This document shows positions 22,182 to 32,949 of a stretch of 64,000 nucleotides of DNA, piece after piece. Origin of the DNA: Platanthera guangdongensis (lineage: Eukaryota > Streptophyta > Magnoliopsida > Asparagales > Orchidaceae); the NCBI GenBank assembly GCA_039583875.1, contig CM077150.1, positions 47,258,261-47,322,260 of the forward strand, in the 5' to 3' direction. Under the pieces are notes generated by a model. The model was not told the DNA's origin. It saw only the letters and a program-made list of their open reading frames with translations, and made no database searches. The position numbers and the translations under genes are program-made. The number at the start of each line of letters is the position of its first letter. The first letter of the stretch is position 1.

Positions 22182-24791
22182 AGGGTTCAATGATGCTGAA
22201 CAAGAAATTAAGGCGGTTGTGGACCTAATCTAGGAAGCTGGACTGGATTTTTTTGGTTTTAGAATCAACAAGAATTTGGAAGAAGGAAGTTCTAGAATTT
22301 TATTCCAACACTATGTTGAATTCAAAGGGGAACACAATCAAGTCTACTGTTCACGGTGAAATGGTAAAAATAACACTCAAAGGTCTGAGTAAATCCCTTC
22401 AACTTCCAAGGATAAAAGAAGAGACTGAGGTTGATTCTAATTTGACTACTGAAGCCCTTAAATGTTGTGGGCTGCCCTCAACCACAAATATTGGATCATC
22501 CATGACTAGGAAAAGGATGAACTCCAAAGGGAAGTTTCTGTCTGAGATAATGGGGAAGGTAGTTCTCTGCAAAACTGGGGGGCATGATAGGATCTCTTCC
22601 TACATGTTCAGCCTCATGACAAGAATCATCTTCAAGGTGAAGACTGACTGGAGTACAATAATCTTTAACAATATTACGGAATGTATTAAGGAGCCAAATC
22701 TAGGCAGAATCTTAAGTCTGCATCTGTCTATCAGTATACCTGATGTACTAAACCAGATTGATGGTTTCAAAATTAACCATATAAGAAGAATGGATATGAG
22801 AATCTTGTCTAGGTGGGACAGAGTATTGTCCAAGGGAGACCCTGCACCAAAGCAGAAGTCCAAACAGGTCACAACATCAAAAAAAGATACAGTGCAAGCT
22901 GAGGAGTCCTCTAGTGACTTAGAAGAAAGAGTAGAATTCAGTTCTGATGAAGATAACACTGAACAACCCAGGAATTCTCCAACTCACACACCTGGAACTG
23001 AAGCTCAAATCCAGGGGGAGCCTGTCCATCTGACATATAATCAAGAGCTATCTGTCCCCGGGGAAACAGTCAATGAAGCCCAGCTAGACAGTGAGACTGC
23101 AAACCTCACTGTAATGGAAGTGGTTCATGACATCAACACAGCTGCTCTCCCTTCTGAAAGAGAGGGACAACATGTACATATTCCTTATTTGCCAGAGAAA
23201 CATCAGGCTCCTAAGACTGAAGTAATTCAAGAATTATAGACTGAATTCCAGGTGGAGCAAGAAGAGGTACATAAGGAAGATATTTCTGTTGATGCACCAA
23301 CTGTTGCAAGGGTTGAGGGGGAGACACCTGACCTAGCCCCAAGACTAGATGTAGATGTTCCAGGCACAACATTGGAACTTGAGATATCATCTGATTCTGA
23401 AGATGAGGGAGCAGCCTCAGTACTTAAGAAAAAAAAGTTTATGGAGCTAAGGAAAAATAGCTCTAGATATACGAAAGTCTTAAAGGCAGGCTCCTCATCT
23501 ACTGCTCCTACAATAGATTTTAGTTCTTTATTAGTACAACTGCAAGTCAAACTTGATGAGCAAAGACTTGCATTAGAAAAGTATGTGGATGAAAGCCACA
23601 AGGAGCTGTAGTTTAGTCTTGCACAGGACATCAAATCTATCAGATTTGAGGTAAATTTGCTTAAGAAAGAAATGACAGACTGTTTCCATAAGGTAGGTAA
23701 TGTTGTGATATATCTTGCTAAACATCAACAAACCACTAAAACTGAAGTTGATGATCTGGTTCTCAAGCAAGGGATTGTTCTCAAAAATCAGAAAAGACTG
23801 AATGAGAATTTGATGGAACTACATACCATAACTTTGACAAAATTGGTTGAACAAACCTCAGCCATAAAAACCAATATGAACACCAAAGTATCTGCTATAG
23901 AAGCACATATTAAACTAGATTTGGCAACAGTTGCTACTGCTATCAAAACTTCAGAGTCTGTAATTTAAGCTCAAGTAAAGAAGTTTAACTATACAACTGA
24001 GAACTATCATATTACAGATCAAATAAAGGTTTCAGAAGAATGATCTCAGAGATCATATTCATAGAGAAGTCATAAAGGGGGAGAGGGTATTAATTCAAGC
24101 TAGATCTGAACATGCAAAATGGGTATCTAACAGTATCAGAGCTACCTTGAGATATCCACTTTTATGTGATGACAACAATACTGCAGAATTTGAATGCCAA
24201 CCTGCACTCTTGGACGGGATGCACCATGAAGTAGCTAAAGTTATATATCCCCCTTCTAAGTTTGAAAAAATTCAACATGCAGTCCGGACTATGTACAGAC
24301 CTCCACTGGACAAACTGCCAGTAATTTGTGAGGAAGTGGACATGGCCGACTCAGTTTTACTTAAAGAGAAAGAGGCCCAAATATCCAAGAAGAGATTCAG
24401 AGATCGGGTTGAGGCTAGGCCTAATTTTGAGAAATGGAGTCCAACCTCCAGGAGCATCATCTTAACTACATAGAATTCAGTTGCTGAAAATCAATATGAT
24501 AGAGGTAAGTGGTACTCCAAACATGAATGAGATAAATATCTTGCACAACAAGAGAGAATCTACAAATTCAGGAAGGACTTGAAGGTTGGAAAAATCCATA
24601 CAAACTCCATAGAGCCTTGCAAGTACTTCCCAAAACCATTCCATTACTTTGAAAGGCAAAAGCTGGAAGCTGCTCAACTTAAGGACAAAGATATCGAGGG
24701 TAAGAAGCCTATTTTTGATACTAAAGCTGAAGTCAAAGCTTCTATTCAGCCAGGCAAAAGGATTGTCATCAAGGAACTAGATCCTCCTTAA
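22182..24791 (+). pseudogene. Element A ORF3, remainder after element C
   Basis: It continues the peptide begun at 3629: the codon phase is correct once C, its duplicated bases and nested B are set aside. It shows the family motifs WKKEVLEF, SLQLPRIKEE, MTRIIFKVKTDW, NHIRRMDMRILSRWDRVLSK, an acidic low-complexity middle, a coiled-coil-like stretch (about 23560-23960) and the C-terminal KYFPKPFHYFERQK...IVIKE. Lesions: TAG 22231-22233, a frame change in a T7 run near 22247-22254, TAG 23237-23239 and 23609-23611, TAA 23966-23968, a frame change near 24000-24060, and TAG 24471-24473. It has no evident membrane segment. Confidence 0.82.
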
Positions 24792-25099
24792 CTTTAGATT
24801 CACTAGGTTCTAGAAGAACTGTGTAGACCTTTTTGTTGATTCTTATAAAAACATAAACCTCGTAATCTTACTTTGATTATATGAAAATGAAATTTTGGGT
24901 TGACAACAGTTTATATATTTTTGTCTCTGAGTTGCATGGTTTCCTTATGATATTTCATTTTGAATTTTTGTGTGTATTATGCTATCTCTGCTCTTGAATA
25001 ATTTTGTTTGAAATGTCTGAATACATTATGCTTATCGTTTTTATTATATTGGTGTATATCATTGACTATGGGTTATGTCTTCTCCAAATAGGGGGAGAT
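24792..25099 (+). other. Element A 3' untranslated region and PPT
   Basis: AT-rich sequence without genes ends in the purine tract AGGGGGAGAT at 25090-25099, immediately before the LTR. From 25053 it carries TGTATATCATTGA and TCTCCAAATAGG, which pair with the first ~65 bp of the LTR (hairpin 25053-25164). Confidence 0.8.
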
Positions 25100-26811
25100 T
25101 GTTGGGTACATTGGAAAATATGTACCTGATTTGGAGAAGCCTCACCTGACTCAATGATATACATCAGGTTGTATTTGATGGTGTATTGAGTTTACTTGTG
25201 CAGGCAGAAGAATGCAGAAAATATTCTAAGTACAAAAGTGTCGAGACACCTATTTAGTGTCGACACCTTTAAAAGAGCTATGTAGAGACAAGAAGCAAGT
25301 CTGTGTCGACAGCCAGAGGTTAAGACGACATCAACTGTGTCGACACTCATAACTTGTGCCGACACACTTAGAACTTGTTGCACTGACAATTGTAAAGAAG
25401 CAACTATGTTGATATCCAGGACTTGGGTCGACATTTGGAGAAGCTGTGTCGACATACTGGACTTGTGTCGACATATTCTAAAACAGTTGTGTCGAGAACT
25501 TGATGAAGAGCTGTGTCGACACACAGGACTTGTGTCGACTTACAGAGTCTGAGTCTACATCAGTTGTATCGACAGGTTCTGAAGTATGTTGACACATTCT
25601 ACAAAGATAGTGTTGAGAATGAATGAAGAACCATGTCGACAGATTTTGAAGTATATCGACACATTCTACAAAGGCAGTGTCGAGAACTGAATGAAGAACT
25701 ATGTCGACAGTTTCTGAAGTTTATCAACAACACCAAAGGAAGTGTGTCGACACCCGGGTAATTGTGTCGACACATACTTCATCTATGTTGACACATACTA
25801 TCCTTATGTCTCGACACATTTAGCTGAGTTAAATAAGTCTAAGTGCCAAATTTCAAGACTGAAGACTTGACAGCTGCCAGAATTGTCAAGGCCTGTTAGA
25901 TATGTCAGAACTATCAGATGTCAGTCATCTACCGGATCAGCCAGTTGCTTCTGATGTGATCTATAAACAGGGCCGAGTTATCAGAGAAAAATAACAACAG
26001 AAGACAGAGAGAAAATAAAGAGGAATTCTCCAAGAAGAATTTACGAAATTCTTTACAACAAGAAGATTCTGATTCTAAATCAGAGAAAGAGATAGCATCA
26101 CAGCAGATCTGTCAGTGATTGTAGATTTAATTCTACAAGGAGGAAGAAGCTGGATCTACACCAACTTCTCAAGAAGATTCAACCTAAGTTCTCTCTTTCA
26201 AGAAGCTTTGAATAAACTAAGTCAGGTTGAATCAGATTCATTATAGCAAAGAACATGAGAAAGCGGATCCATCAAGATCTGATTAAGATTCCCTCACCTC
26301 TCTCTATTTGGGTGAAGGAAGAAACATTCTCTTAATCAATTTTCTATAAGATCTATTTTAGATCTGAGTGTAAGAGATTTCAATCTCTGAGTTGTAAGCC
26401 TGTGATTATAAAGGCTGAGGTAGGGCTTGATTGCCTGAGTGGTAGGAGTGTGGATTCACTCTGAGGTAGGGTTCTTGGGAAGAGCCTGAGTTGTAGCACT
26501 TATTGAAATATGAGCTGTAGGAACCAGTTTGGGTTCGGAGTTGTAAGATCTGAGGTTCTGAGAAGGTGGAAGGAAGTCTGGCCGAATAAAGTATACTGCT
26601 AGATAGGCGAAGGGGGAAAGTGGATGTACCCATCATTTGGGGAACCACTATAAATCTGTGTGTATACTGTGATTGAATGATTGTGTACTGTGATAGCTGT
26701 AGAATTTATATATGAGCTGTGAGCAATTTATTAACTGTCTAAGTAGGATTGGAATTGAACCTATTCACCCCCCTCTAGGTGTTTAGACAATCTTGAAACC
26801 AATTCCTTTAA
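25100..26811 (+). repeat. Element A 3' LTR (about 1.7 kb)
   Basis: It begins TGTTGGGTACATTGG after the PPT. It contains decayed TGTCGACA-type palindromes (about 25236-25820), a TATAAACAG box near 25962 and the C-tract TTCACCCCCCTCTAGGTG near 26763-26780. The end near 26811 is inferred by alignment to the F LTR end and by resumption of element E; it is uncertain by about 10 bp. The expected terminal CA is not clear. The left end of A is outside the window, so the target duplication cannot be checked. Confidence 0.78.
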
Positions 26812-26865
26812 TTGAGTCGAAAGGACTTCTTCAAATCAAGTATATTGTTTCCAATATACCCAACA
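26812..26865 (-). repeat. Element E 3' LTR, first 54 bp only
   Basis: TGTTGGGTATATTGG starts at 26865 on the minus strand after the purine run GAGGGAGAT. Homology to the family LTR start stops after ACTCAAT at about 26812, where element A's LTR end abuts. The remainder of this LTR should lie beyond A's far end, left of the window. Confidence 0.75.
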
Positions 26866-27115
26866 ATCTCCCTCGATTTGGAGAAGTCATAATGCCAATT
26901 CAATGATATACACCACAATATCAAAATATGATCATTAAGATGTACAAGAGAAGTGCTGAACAAAATGTACAGGAAGCAACAATAACAAGACAGTTATAAC
27001 ATAGTGCAACAATTTTTTTTTTTCATTTCAATTTGTTAAAAGATTACAATTTTTAGTTTTTTTTACAATATTCTTAAAACAAAATTACATAGCTTCTAGA
27101 AAAAGTGACAATATT
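26866..27115 (-). other. Element E 3' untranslated region and PPT
   Basis: AT-rich non-coding sequence including a T-rich run near 27011-27021. The PPT (GAGGGAGAT on the minus strand) abuts the LTR. GGTGTATATCATTGA near 26902-26916 (minus) is the internal arm of the junction inverted repeat. Confidence 0.75.
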
Positions 27116-29755
27116 CTATGATTGCTTTGGCCCTTTGATGACAATGCCTTTTCCTGATTGTATTTTAGGTTTGACTTCAGGCACCTTATCATCAGCTACT
27201 TTCTTGCCCTTGACATATTTAGCCTTAGAGATTTCTTCTTCCTTGAGCCTTTGCCTATCAAAATAATGATATGGCTTAGGGAAATACTTGCTGGGTTCAA
27301 TAAAATCAACTGAGATCTTCCCTGCCTTTAGATCTTTTATGAATTTATAGAGGATCTCCTACTGCTTTGTGTGCTTGACCCATTCTTGTTCTGAATACCA
27401 TTTGCCCCTGTCATCTGTATTGTTATTGATTACTTTCCATGCAGTGAGTATAATGGATCTATAAGTTGGATTTCATTGCTTAAAATCTGGCTTAGCTTCA
27501 GCATGCTACCTGAATCTTTTCTTAGATAATTGAGCTTCTTTCTCTTTGAGCAATGTAGAAGCAGTCATCTCCACCTCCTCACATACTATATTCTGAATCT
27601 GTGGTGGAGGACTATACATGGACTGTACTGTAGTTTGAATGGACTCAAAATGAGCTAGTTGGCAGCCAGACTCAGTAATGTAATCTTCATCATACCTTAA
27701 GGGAGGAAAGCCTAGAGTTTCTCTGATGCTATTGGAGGTCCAAATAGCATGCTCAAAGCTTTCCTTTATCATTACTCTCTCCCCCTTTATGACTTCTCTT
27801 TCTACATGATCCCTCAAGTCATTCTTATGAAATCTGACTTGACCATGTAGATAATTAATCCATGAGGACAAAATATTCTTTACTTTGAGCAAATGATCAT
27901 CTAGGTCTTTGCAAGAAGCCTTAAATTCTAAAGTCACAGATGCTGAGTGAGTAGATAGATGAGTTTCAATATCATTAGAGGTAGAGGATATCTTTGTCTC
28001 CAAAGCTGTAGTCTGCTAAGCTAGCTTGACCAGTGACGCATCATGCATTACTATCATGTTTTCATTCATTCTAGTTTAGTTTTCCAGGACATAACTTTGT
28101 TCAATAGCTACTTCATCTTGAGTTTTCTTTAACTCCTCCTATTTAGTAAGGCAGATGACCGCATTAGATCCTCTTTGAAATAAATCAGTAATATTTTTCT
28201 TCAGCAGATTTACTTCAAATCAAATGGATTTGATTTCTTGTGCAAGCTGAAACTGCAACTACTTAATACTTTCATCTACATATTTTTCCAGTTGATTTCT
28301 TTGTTGATCTAACATTATTTGCATTTGAACTATAAGTGAACTGAAATCCACAGGAGGAGCAGGTGTTATTCTAGACTGGATGTCTTTCTTATAGCTCCTA
28401 CTCCTCTTTTTGAGTAGAGTTAATTTTCTTTTCTTCATATGAGAGGCTTCCGCCTCCTCAGAATCAGAAGAACTAACTACATCAATTGATTTAGTCTCTT
28501 TAGTTCCTTTAGTATTTGGGGCTGGATCTGCTAACTCCCCCTCAACTCTTACACCATCTTCATCAAGATTATTATCTTCCATGATGACTTCATCTTGCTG
28601 AGCTATAGCATCAGGAACAGGGTCCTCTGGAAGAGCAGTCATCTCCCCCTGAATATCTATATCTTCATTCAAAAAGATTTCTTCCTCAGTCTCCTTAGAG
28701 ACTGCCTCCTCATTCTCTTTATCATACATTTCCCGTTTAGGAACTTCTACTTGTTTCAAAATAGTATCTAGCCCTTGTACTACTTTCATTTATATTACGT
28801 TGACAGTATCTAAATCCATATTTGGCAAAATATTAAGGTTCTCCCTCTCACTTGGATCCCTGGTTGGGATTGTCTCCCCCTGCATCTGATCACCAGTTCT
28901 AGGAGAGGGCCTTGGAGATTTTGTAGCAACTGTATCATCCTATTTTTCTGAGATAGAACTTTCATGTACTTCAGATGCACTGGAAGATTCATCTTCCACA
29001 ACCACTGCTTTCTTCTTTTTTTCCTTCTCCTTCTCTACTATAGGTGTTTTCTTGGATAGTACTCCATCCCATCTTGCTAGTATTCTCATATCCATTCTGC
29101 TCATATGATTGATCTTAGATCCAATCTTCAGATTGAGACTATCAGGAATGGCTTGTACCAAGTAAAGGCTTATAATTCTGCCCATATTGGGCTTCTTGAT
29201 GCTTTTTACAATCTTATCAAAGAATACTTTGCTCTAGTTAGTCTTGACTTTGAACATAATTCTAGTCATCAGCTCAAAGATATATGCAGAAATCCTGTCA
29301 TGTGCTCCTGTTTTGCATAGCAGCACCTTCCCTATAATCTCAGACAGGAATTTGTCCTTGGTATTCATACCCTTCCTGATCAGGGTGTTTCCAATCTTTG
29401 TGGTAGGGGCCAATCCGCACCATTCTAGAGCTTTTACAGTCACGGCAGAAACAAGGGCATCTTCTTATTCAATCCTTGGTAATTGAAATACCATGGCCAG
29501 TCTCCTGGTTTTGATTTTGACCTTTGCTCCATTTACTTTTAACTTAATCCTTTCTGTGTTAGAGTCGACATGAGCATTCAAGAAGAATTTGGAAACTTCT
29601 CATTTCCAGACATTTGAAGACTCTGAAAGCAGATATTCCAATACTGCTTCATTGATTAGAGTTATTACATTCGTAATTTCTTCAGATGCCAAGTCGAATC
29701 CATTGCGAACAAGTTCATAACCTTCAAAGATGTTATCGTCATTCTTGGGTTCCAT
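27116..29755 (-). pseudogene. Element E ORF3 (degraded)
   Basis: It starts MEPKNDDNIFEGYELV at 29755 and ends IVIKGPKQS with TAG at 27116-27118. It retains the family motifs: WCGLAPTTKIGN, a GKVLLCKTGAHDRISAYIF-like stretch, NHMSRMDMRILARWDGVLSK, an acidic middle, DLRDHVEREVIKGERVMIKES and a KYFPKPYHYFDRQ-like C-terminus. It is broken by many stops and frame changes (for example near 29465, 29600, 28800-28950, 28255, 28015 and 27505). Retention of recognisable ends in the oldest copy supports ORF3 as an ancestral component of the family. Confidence 0.8.
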
Positions 29756-29871
29756 GAGAGTGGGGAGAAATGGTTGATGAGTGTCGGACTGATCATGGTT
29801 CTAGGTCTCGACACTCAGGAATCAATTAGTTTTCAAAATCAAGAAAGCGTAGTCGACTTCTTCTCTCACAC

Positions 29872-29881
29872 CATATTTATA
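29872..29881 (-). promoter_or_regulatory. Candidate internal TATA box for ORF3 of E
   Basis: TATAAATATG on the minus strand lies 117 nt upstream of the ORF3 ATG, matching the position in A, B and F. Confidence 0.5.
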
Positions 29882-29934
29882 GTCTAATCTTTCCTGAAAA
29901 TGAAAGTGTGCACTGCATTTAGACTGTTCCAAAT

Positions 29935-30155
29935 TTTTTAGGTAAAGACTTAGTATCGACACAGGGAAACATTATCCGTCGAGATGTGTCAACACAAGGA
30001 TAATGTCTCTCGACGCATACCTTATGGTCTCGACATCCTTGATGTCTCGACACTTACTTTGGTGTCTCAACTCATTGCAGTATGCAATGTCGACACATTT
30101 CCGATGCCTCGACACTTTCTTTAATGTCTCGACACATTCTCTGGTGTCTCGACAC
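29935..30155. repeat. Decayed palindrome block of E between pol and ORF3
   Basis: About ten TCTCGACA/TATCGACA/TGTCGACA-like sites at 20-30 nt spacing, mostly one base away from the palindrome. The following interval to 30300 is AT-rich with no gene. Confidence 0.7.
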
Positions 30156-30300
30156 AACTTTTGACTTAGTCAAAATTTTATTTTGTAAACTATATATACC
30201 TGACATTTTTGAGGTCTATTCTTGATATTTAGGTAAGTAAACTCAATTACTGACTAATATATTTTATTCTTATTTTTATCATTTTTTATGTATGCATAAA

Positions 30301-30873
30301 TTATTCAAGATTCAACATGTCAAGTTCAAACTGGAAGAAATTGAATTTCTCTTCATCTAGGGGCTTAGTGAAAATATCAACAATTTGTTTATTTGTTGAA
30401 ACAAATTCTAGATTTATATCTCCATTTTCTACATGCTTCCTAATAAAGTGATATCTAATTTCAATATGTTTAGTTCTACTATGTGATACTAGTAGAATCA
30501 TAATATAATGGAATTTTACTTAGCTAAATGTTGTAATCTTATAGTTGATATTGAATCTATAACAATTGTGCATAGCAACTTCCAGCTGAAATGTACTCAG
30601 ATTCAGCTGTGGATATTGCTACACTTGTTAGCTTTTTGCTGCTCCATGACTCCAGCCTTCTTCCAAGGAACTGACATGAACCTGAAGTGCTTTTCCTGTC
30701 ATCTTTGCAACCTGCATAATCTACATTTGAAAAGCCTGTTAGTTCAAAATCACTATTCTTGGGATACCATAGACCATGATTAGGTGTTCCCTTTAGATAT
30801 CTCAATATTCTTTTGACTGATGTATAGTGAGACTCCTTAGGGTAAGCTTGATACCTAGCACAGACACAAGTAG
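30301..30873 (-). pseudogene. pol: Element E pol, 3' part (RNase H)
   Basis: It encodes the copia RNase H region ([53 protein letters not shown]) and ends LDMLNLE with TAA at 30301-30303. A frame break lies near 30500-30560. It continues at 58063 across element F. Confidence 0.93.
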
Positions 30874-31022
30874 CATACTGTTGGGTACATTGGAATAAAT
30901 GTACCTGATTTGAAGAAGCCTCACCCTACTCAATGATATACATCAAAATGTATTTGATGTGTTTTGAGTTTAGTTGTGCAGGTTAAGTATTTGCAGGGAA
31001 AGCTGAAAAGTTTCTAAGTCCA

Positions 31023-31815
31023 TGTGTCGACACCCAGAAGGAAAGTGTCGACACTTAAGAAGACTTGTGTCAACACCCAGAGAAGCAGTGTCGACACTTG
31101 AAGTAATTGTGTCGACACCAGGGATGCAGAGTCGACACCAGACAGAAAGTGTCGACACATACAGGTTGTGTCGACACTCAATGAAGAAATGTTCAGTGAA
31201 GCAATGTCGACACTTAGAAGCAGTGTCGACACCCAGAGGAACTGTGTCTACATCAGAAAGTGTCGACACTTGGAGGCTGTGTCGACACTCAGCAAATTTC
31301 AACAGAGTCTAAGTATAAGTGTCGACATAATGAAGAATGTGTCGACACACAGCAGAAGACTCAACACATGAATAAAGTGTCGACACTAGGAGGCTGTGTC
31401 GACACTCAGCAAAGTTCAACAAATTCTAAGTACAAGTGTCGACACAAAGGAGATGTGTCGACACTCAGCCAAAGTCTCAACAGAAGAAGAATGTGTCGAC
31501 ACAAGGAGCTGTGTCGACACTCAGCAAGTATCAACACAGAAGGCATGTGTCGACACCAAGAAGATGTGTCGACACTAAACAAGTTCAACACAAGGAGTTG
31601 TGTCGACACAAAGGAGATGTGTCGACACTTACAAGAAATCAACTAAGTACTGAAGAACAAGGAGTTGTGTCGACACACAATATCAGTGTCGACACATATT
31701 GAAGAAGCTGTGTCGAGAAGTAAAATCTACAACACAAGGAGTTGTGTCGACACCTTGAAGGCTTGTGTCGACACTTAGTCTACTTGTGTCGACACTTGGT
31801 CTATAAGTGTCGACA
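31023..31815. repeat. GTGTCGACAC array in F 5' LTR
   Basis: About 30 palindromes, mostly exact, fill U3 upstream of the TATA box. Comparison with 56217-57010 in the 3' LTR shows that several exact sites here are TGTTGACA or TGTCAACA there. Confidence 0.92.
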
Positions 31816-31973
31816 ATTAAAGACAGACTGTCTCGACACTTTCAGACAGTTACAGATATTTCAAGAAGTGACTGTATGACATGACAGCTGCCATTCCAGC
31901 CGGTCTACTGCAACTGTCAGAGATGTCAGAAAGCTGTTAGAAACCGGATCAGCCGGTCACCATGAAGAAGGCC

Positions 31974-31983
31974 TATAAATAGG
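31974..31983 (+). promoter_or_regulatory. TATA box of F 5' LTR
   Basis: TATAAATAGG, about 150 nt after the palindrome array. The 3' LTR equivalent is 57168-57177. It predicts transcription starting near 32005. Confidence 0.72.
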
Positions 31984-32443
31984 CTTATTCTGTCAACAGA
32001 TGTGTAGATTAACAACAAGAGAAGGAGAAGAAGATCTAGCTATTCATTGAAGAATCAATTCAAGTGAAGATCTAAGAAGTTGGAGAGAGAGAGCTCCTTC
32101 CAAGAAGACAGCCATTGGAACCAGGCTGTGAAGAAAGTTTCAGACCTAGTTCTGAAACTTAAGTTGCAGTGATTGAAGATCAACTGTATAGAGAATTAAC
32201 CCTATTGTGTTCTACATTCAAGAAGCTTTGAAGAAAGCCAAGTGAGGTTGATCTCAGCAGAGTTCTTCCAAGAACTCATCAATAAACCTGTCAACTCTTC
32301 TCTCTTATTCTGAGTTGAGATTATACACTTTGTATTATTAATTTCTTGTAGGATCCTTAGGGATCTGAGTTGTAAGCCTTTAATTATAAAGGCTGAGTGG
32401 TAGGGCCTGTGTGCCTGAGTGTAGGAGATCCATATCTCTGAGT

Positions 32444-32524
32444 GTAGGCCTTGTGGCTGAGTGTAGGCCTTGTGGCTGAGTGTAGGCCTTGTGGCTGAGT
32501 GTATGCCTTGTGGCTGAGTGTAGG
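32444..32524 (+). repeat. 19-bp tandem repeats in F 5' LTR
   Basis: Four copies of a unit built on GTAGGCCTTGTGGCTGAGT lie downstream of the TATA box and so would be transcribed. The 3' LTR copies are at about 57640-57720. Confidence 0.82.
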
Positions 32525-32848
32525 TCTTTGGATAAGACTGAGTTGTAGGGCCTTGGGCCTGAGCTGTAGGAACCAATTGGGGTTCTGAGTGTAAGAGCTG
32601 AGGATTTGAGGTATAGTGGAGGAGTTTGGCCGAATCTAGTACACTACTAGATAGGCGAAGGGGGAAAGTGGATGTTCCCAAACCTTGGGGAACTACTATA
32701 AAACTGTGTGTACTCTGTGTATGTGTGTGATTCTATGATAGCTGTTTATAGTTCTGTGAAATCTGTGATATAATCTGCCTAAAAGTTTAAAAAGATTTAG
32801 TCACCTATTCACCCCCCCTCTAGGTGATTAGGTACAATTTCGTTCAAG

Positions 32849-32861
32849 TGGTATCAGAGGG
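32849..32861 (+). other. Element F primer-binding site
   Basis: TGGTATCAGAGGG begins two bases after the 5' LTR. It matches the initiator-Met tRNA PBS over 11 bases. The leader from here to the gag ATG at 32950 holds nothing else recognisable. Confidence 0.88.
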
Positions 32862-32949
32862 AGGTTACTCAAAAAGGACTTAACTGTCTGAGTAGATCCT
32901 GTTGGCAGATTCAGAATCAGTGAAGTGCAGAATCAAGGAAATCAAGAAA

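Larger units (their letters stand above)
30879..32846 (+). repeat. Element F 5' LTR (1968 bp)
   Basis: It starts TGTTGGGTACATTGG and ends TTCGTTCA. It holds a palindrome array (about 31023-31815), TATAAATAGG at 31974-31983, four 19-bp tandem repeats (about 32444-32524) and a short C-tract between TCACCT and AGGTGA arms near 32800-32828. Confidence 0.95.
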
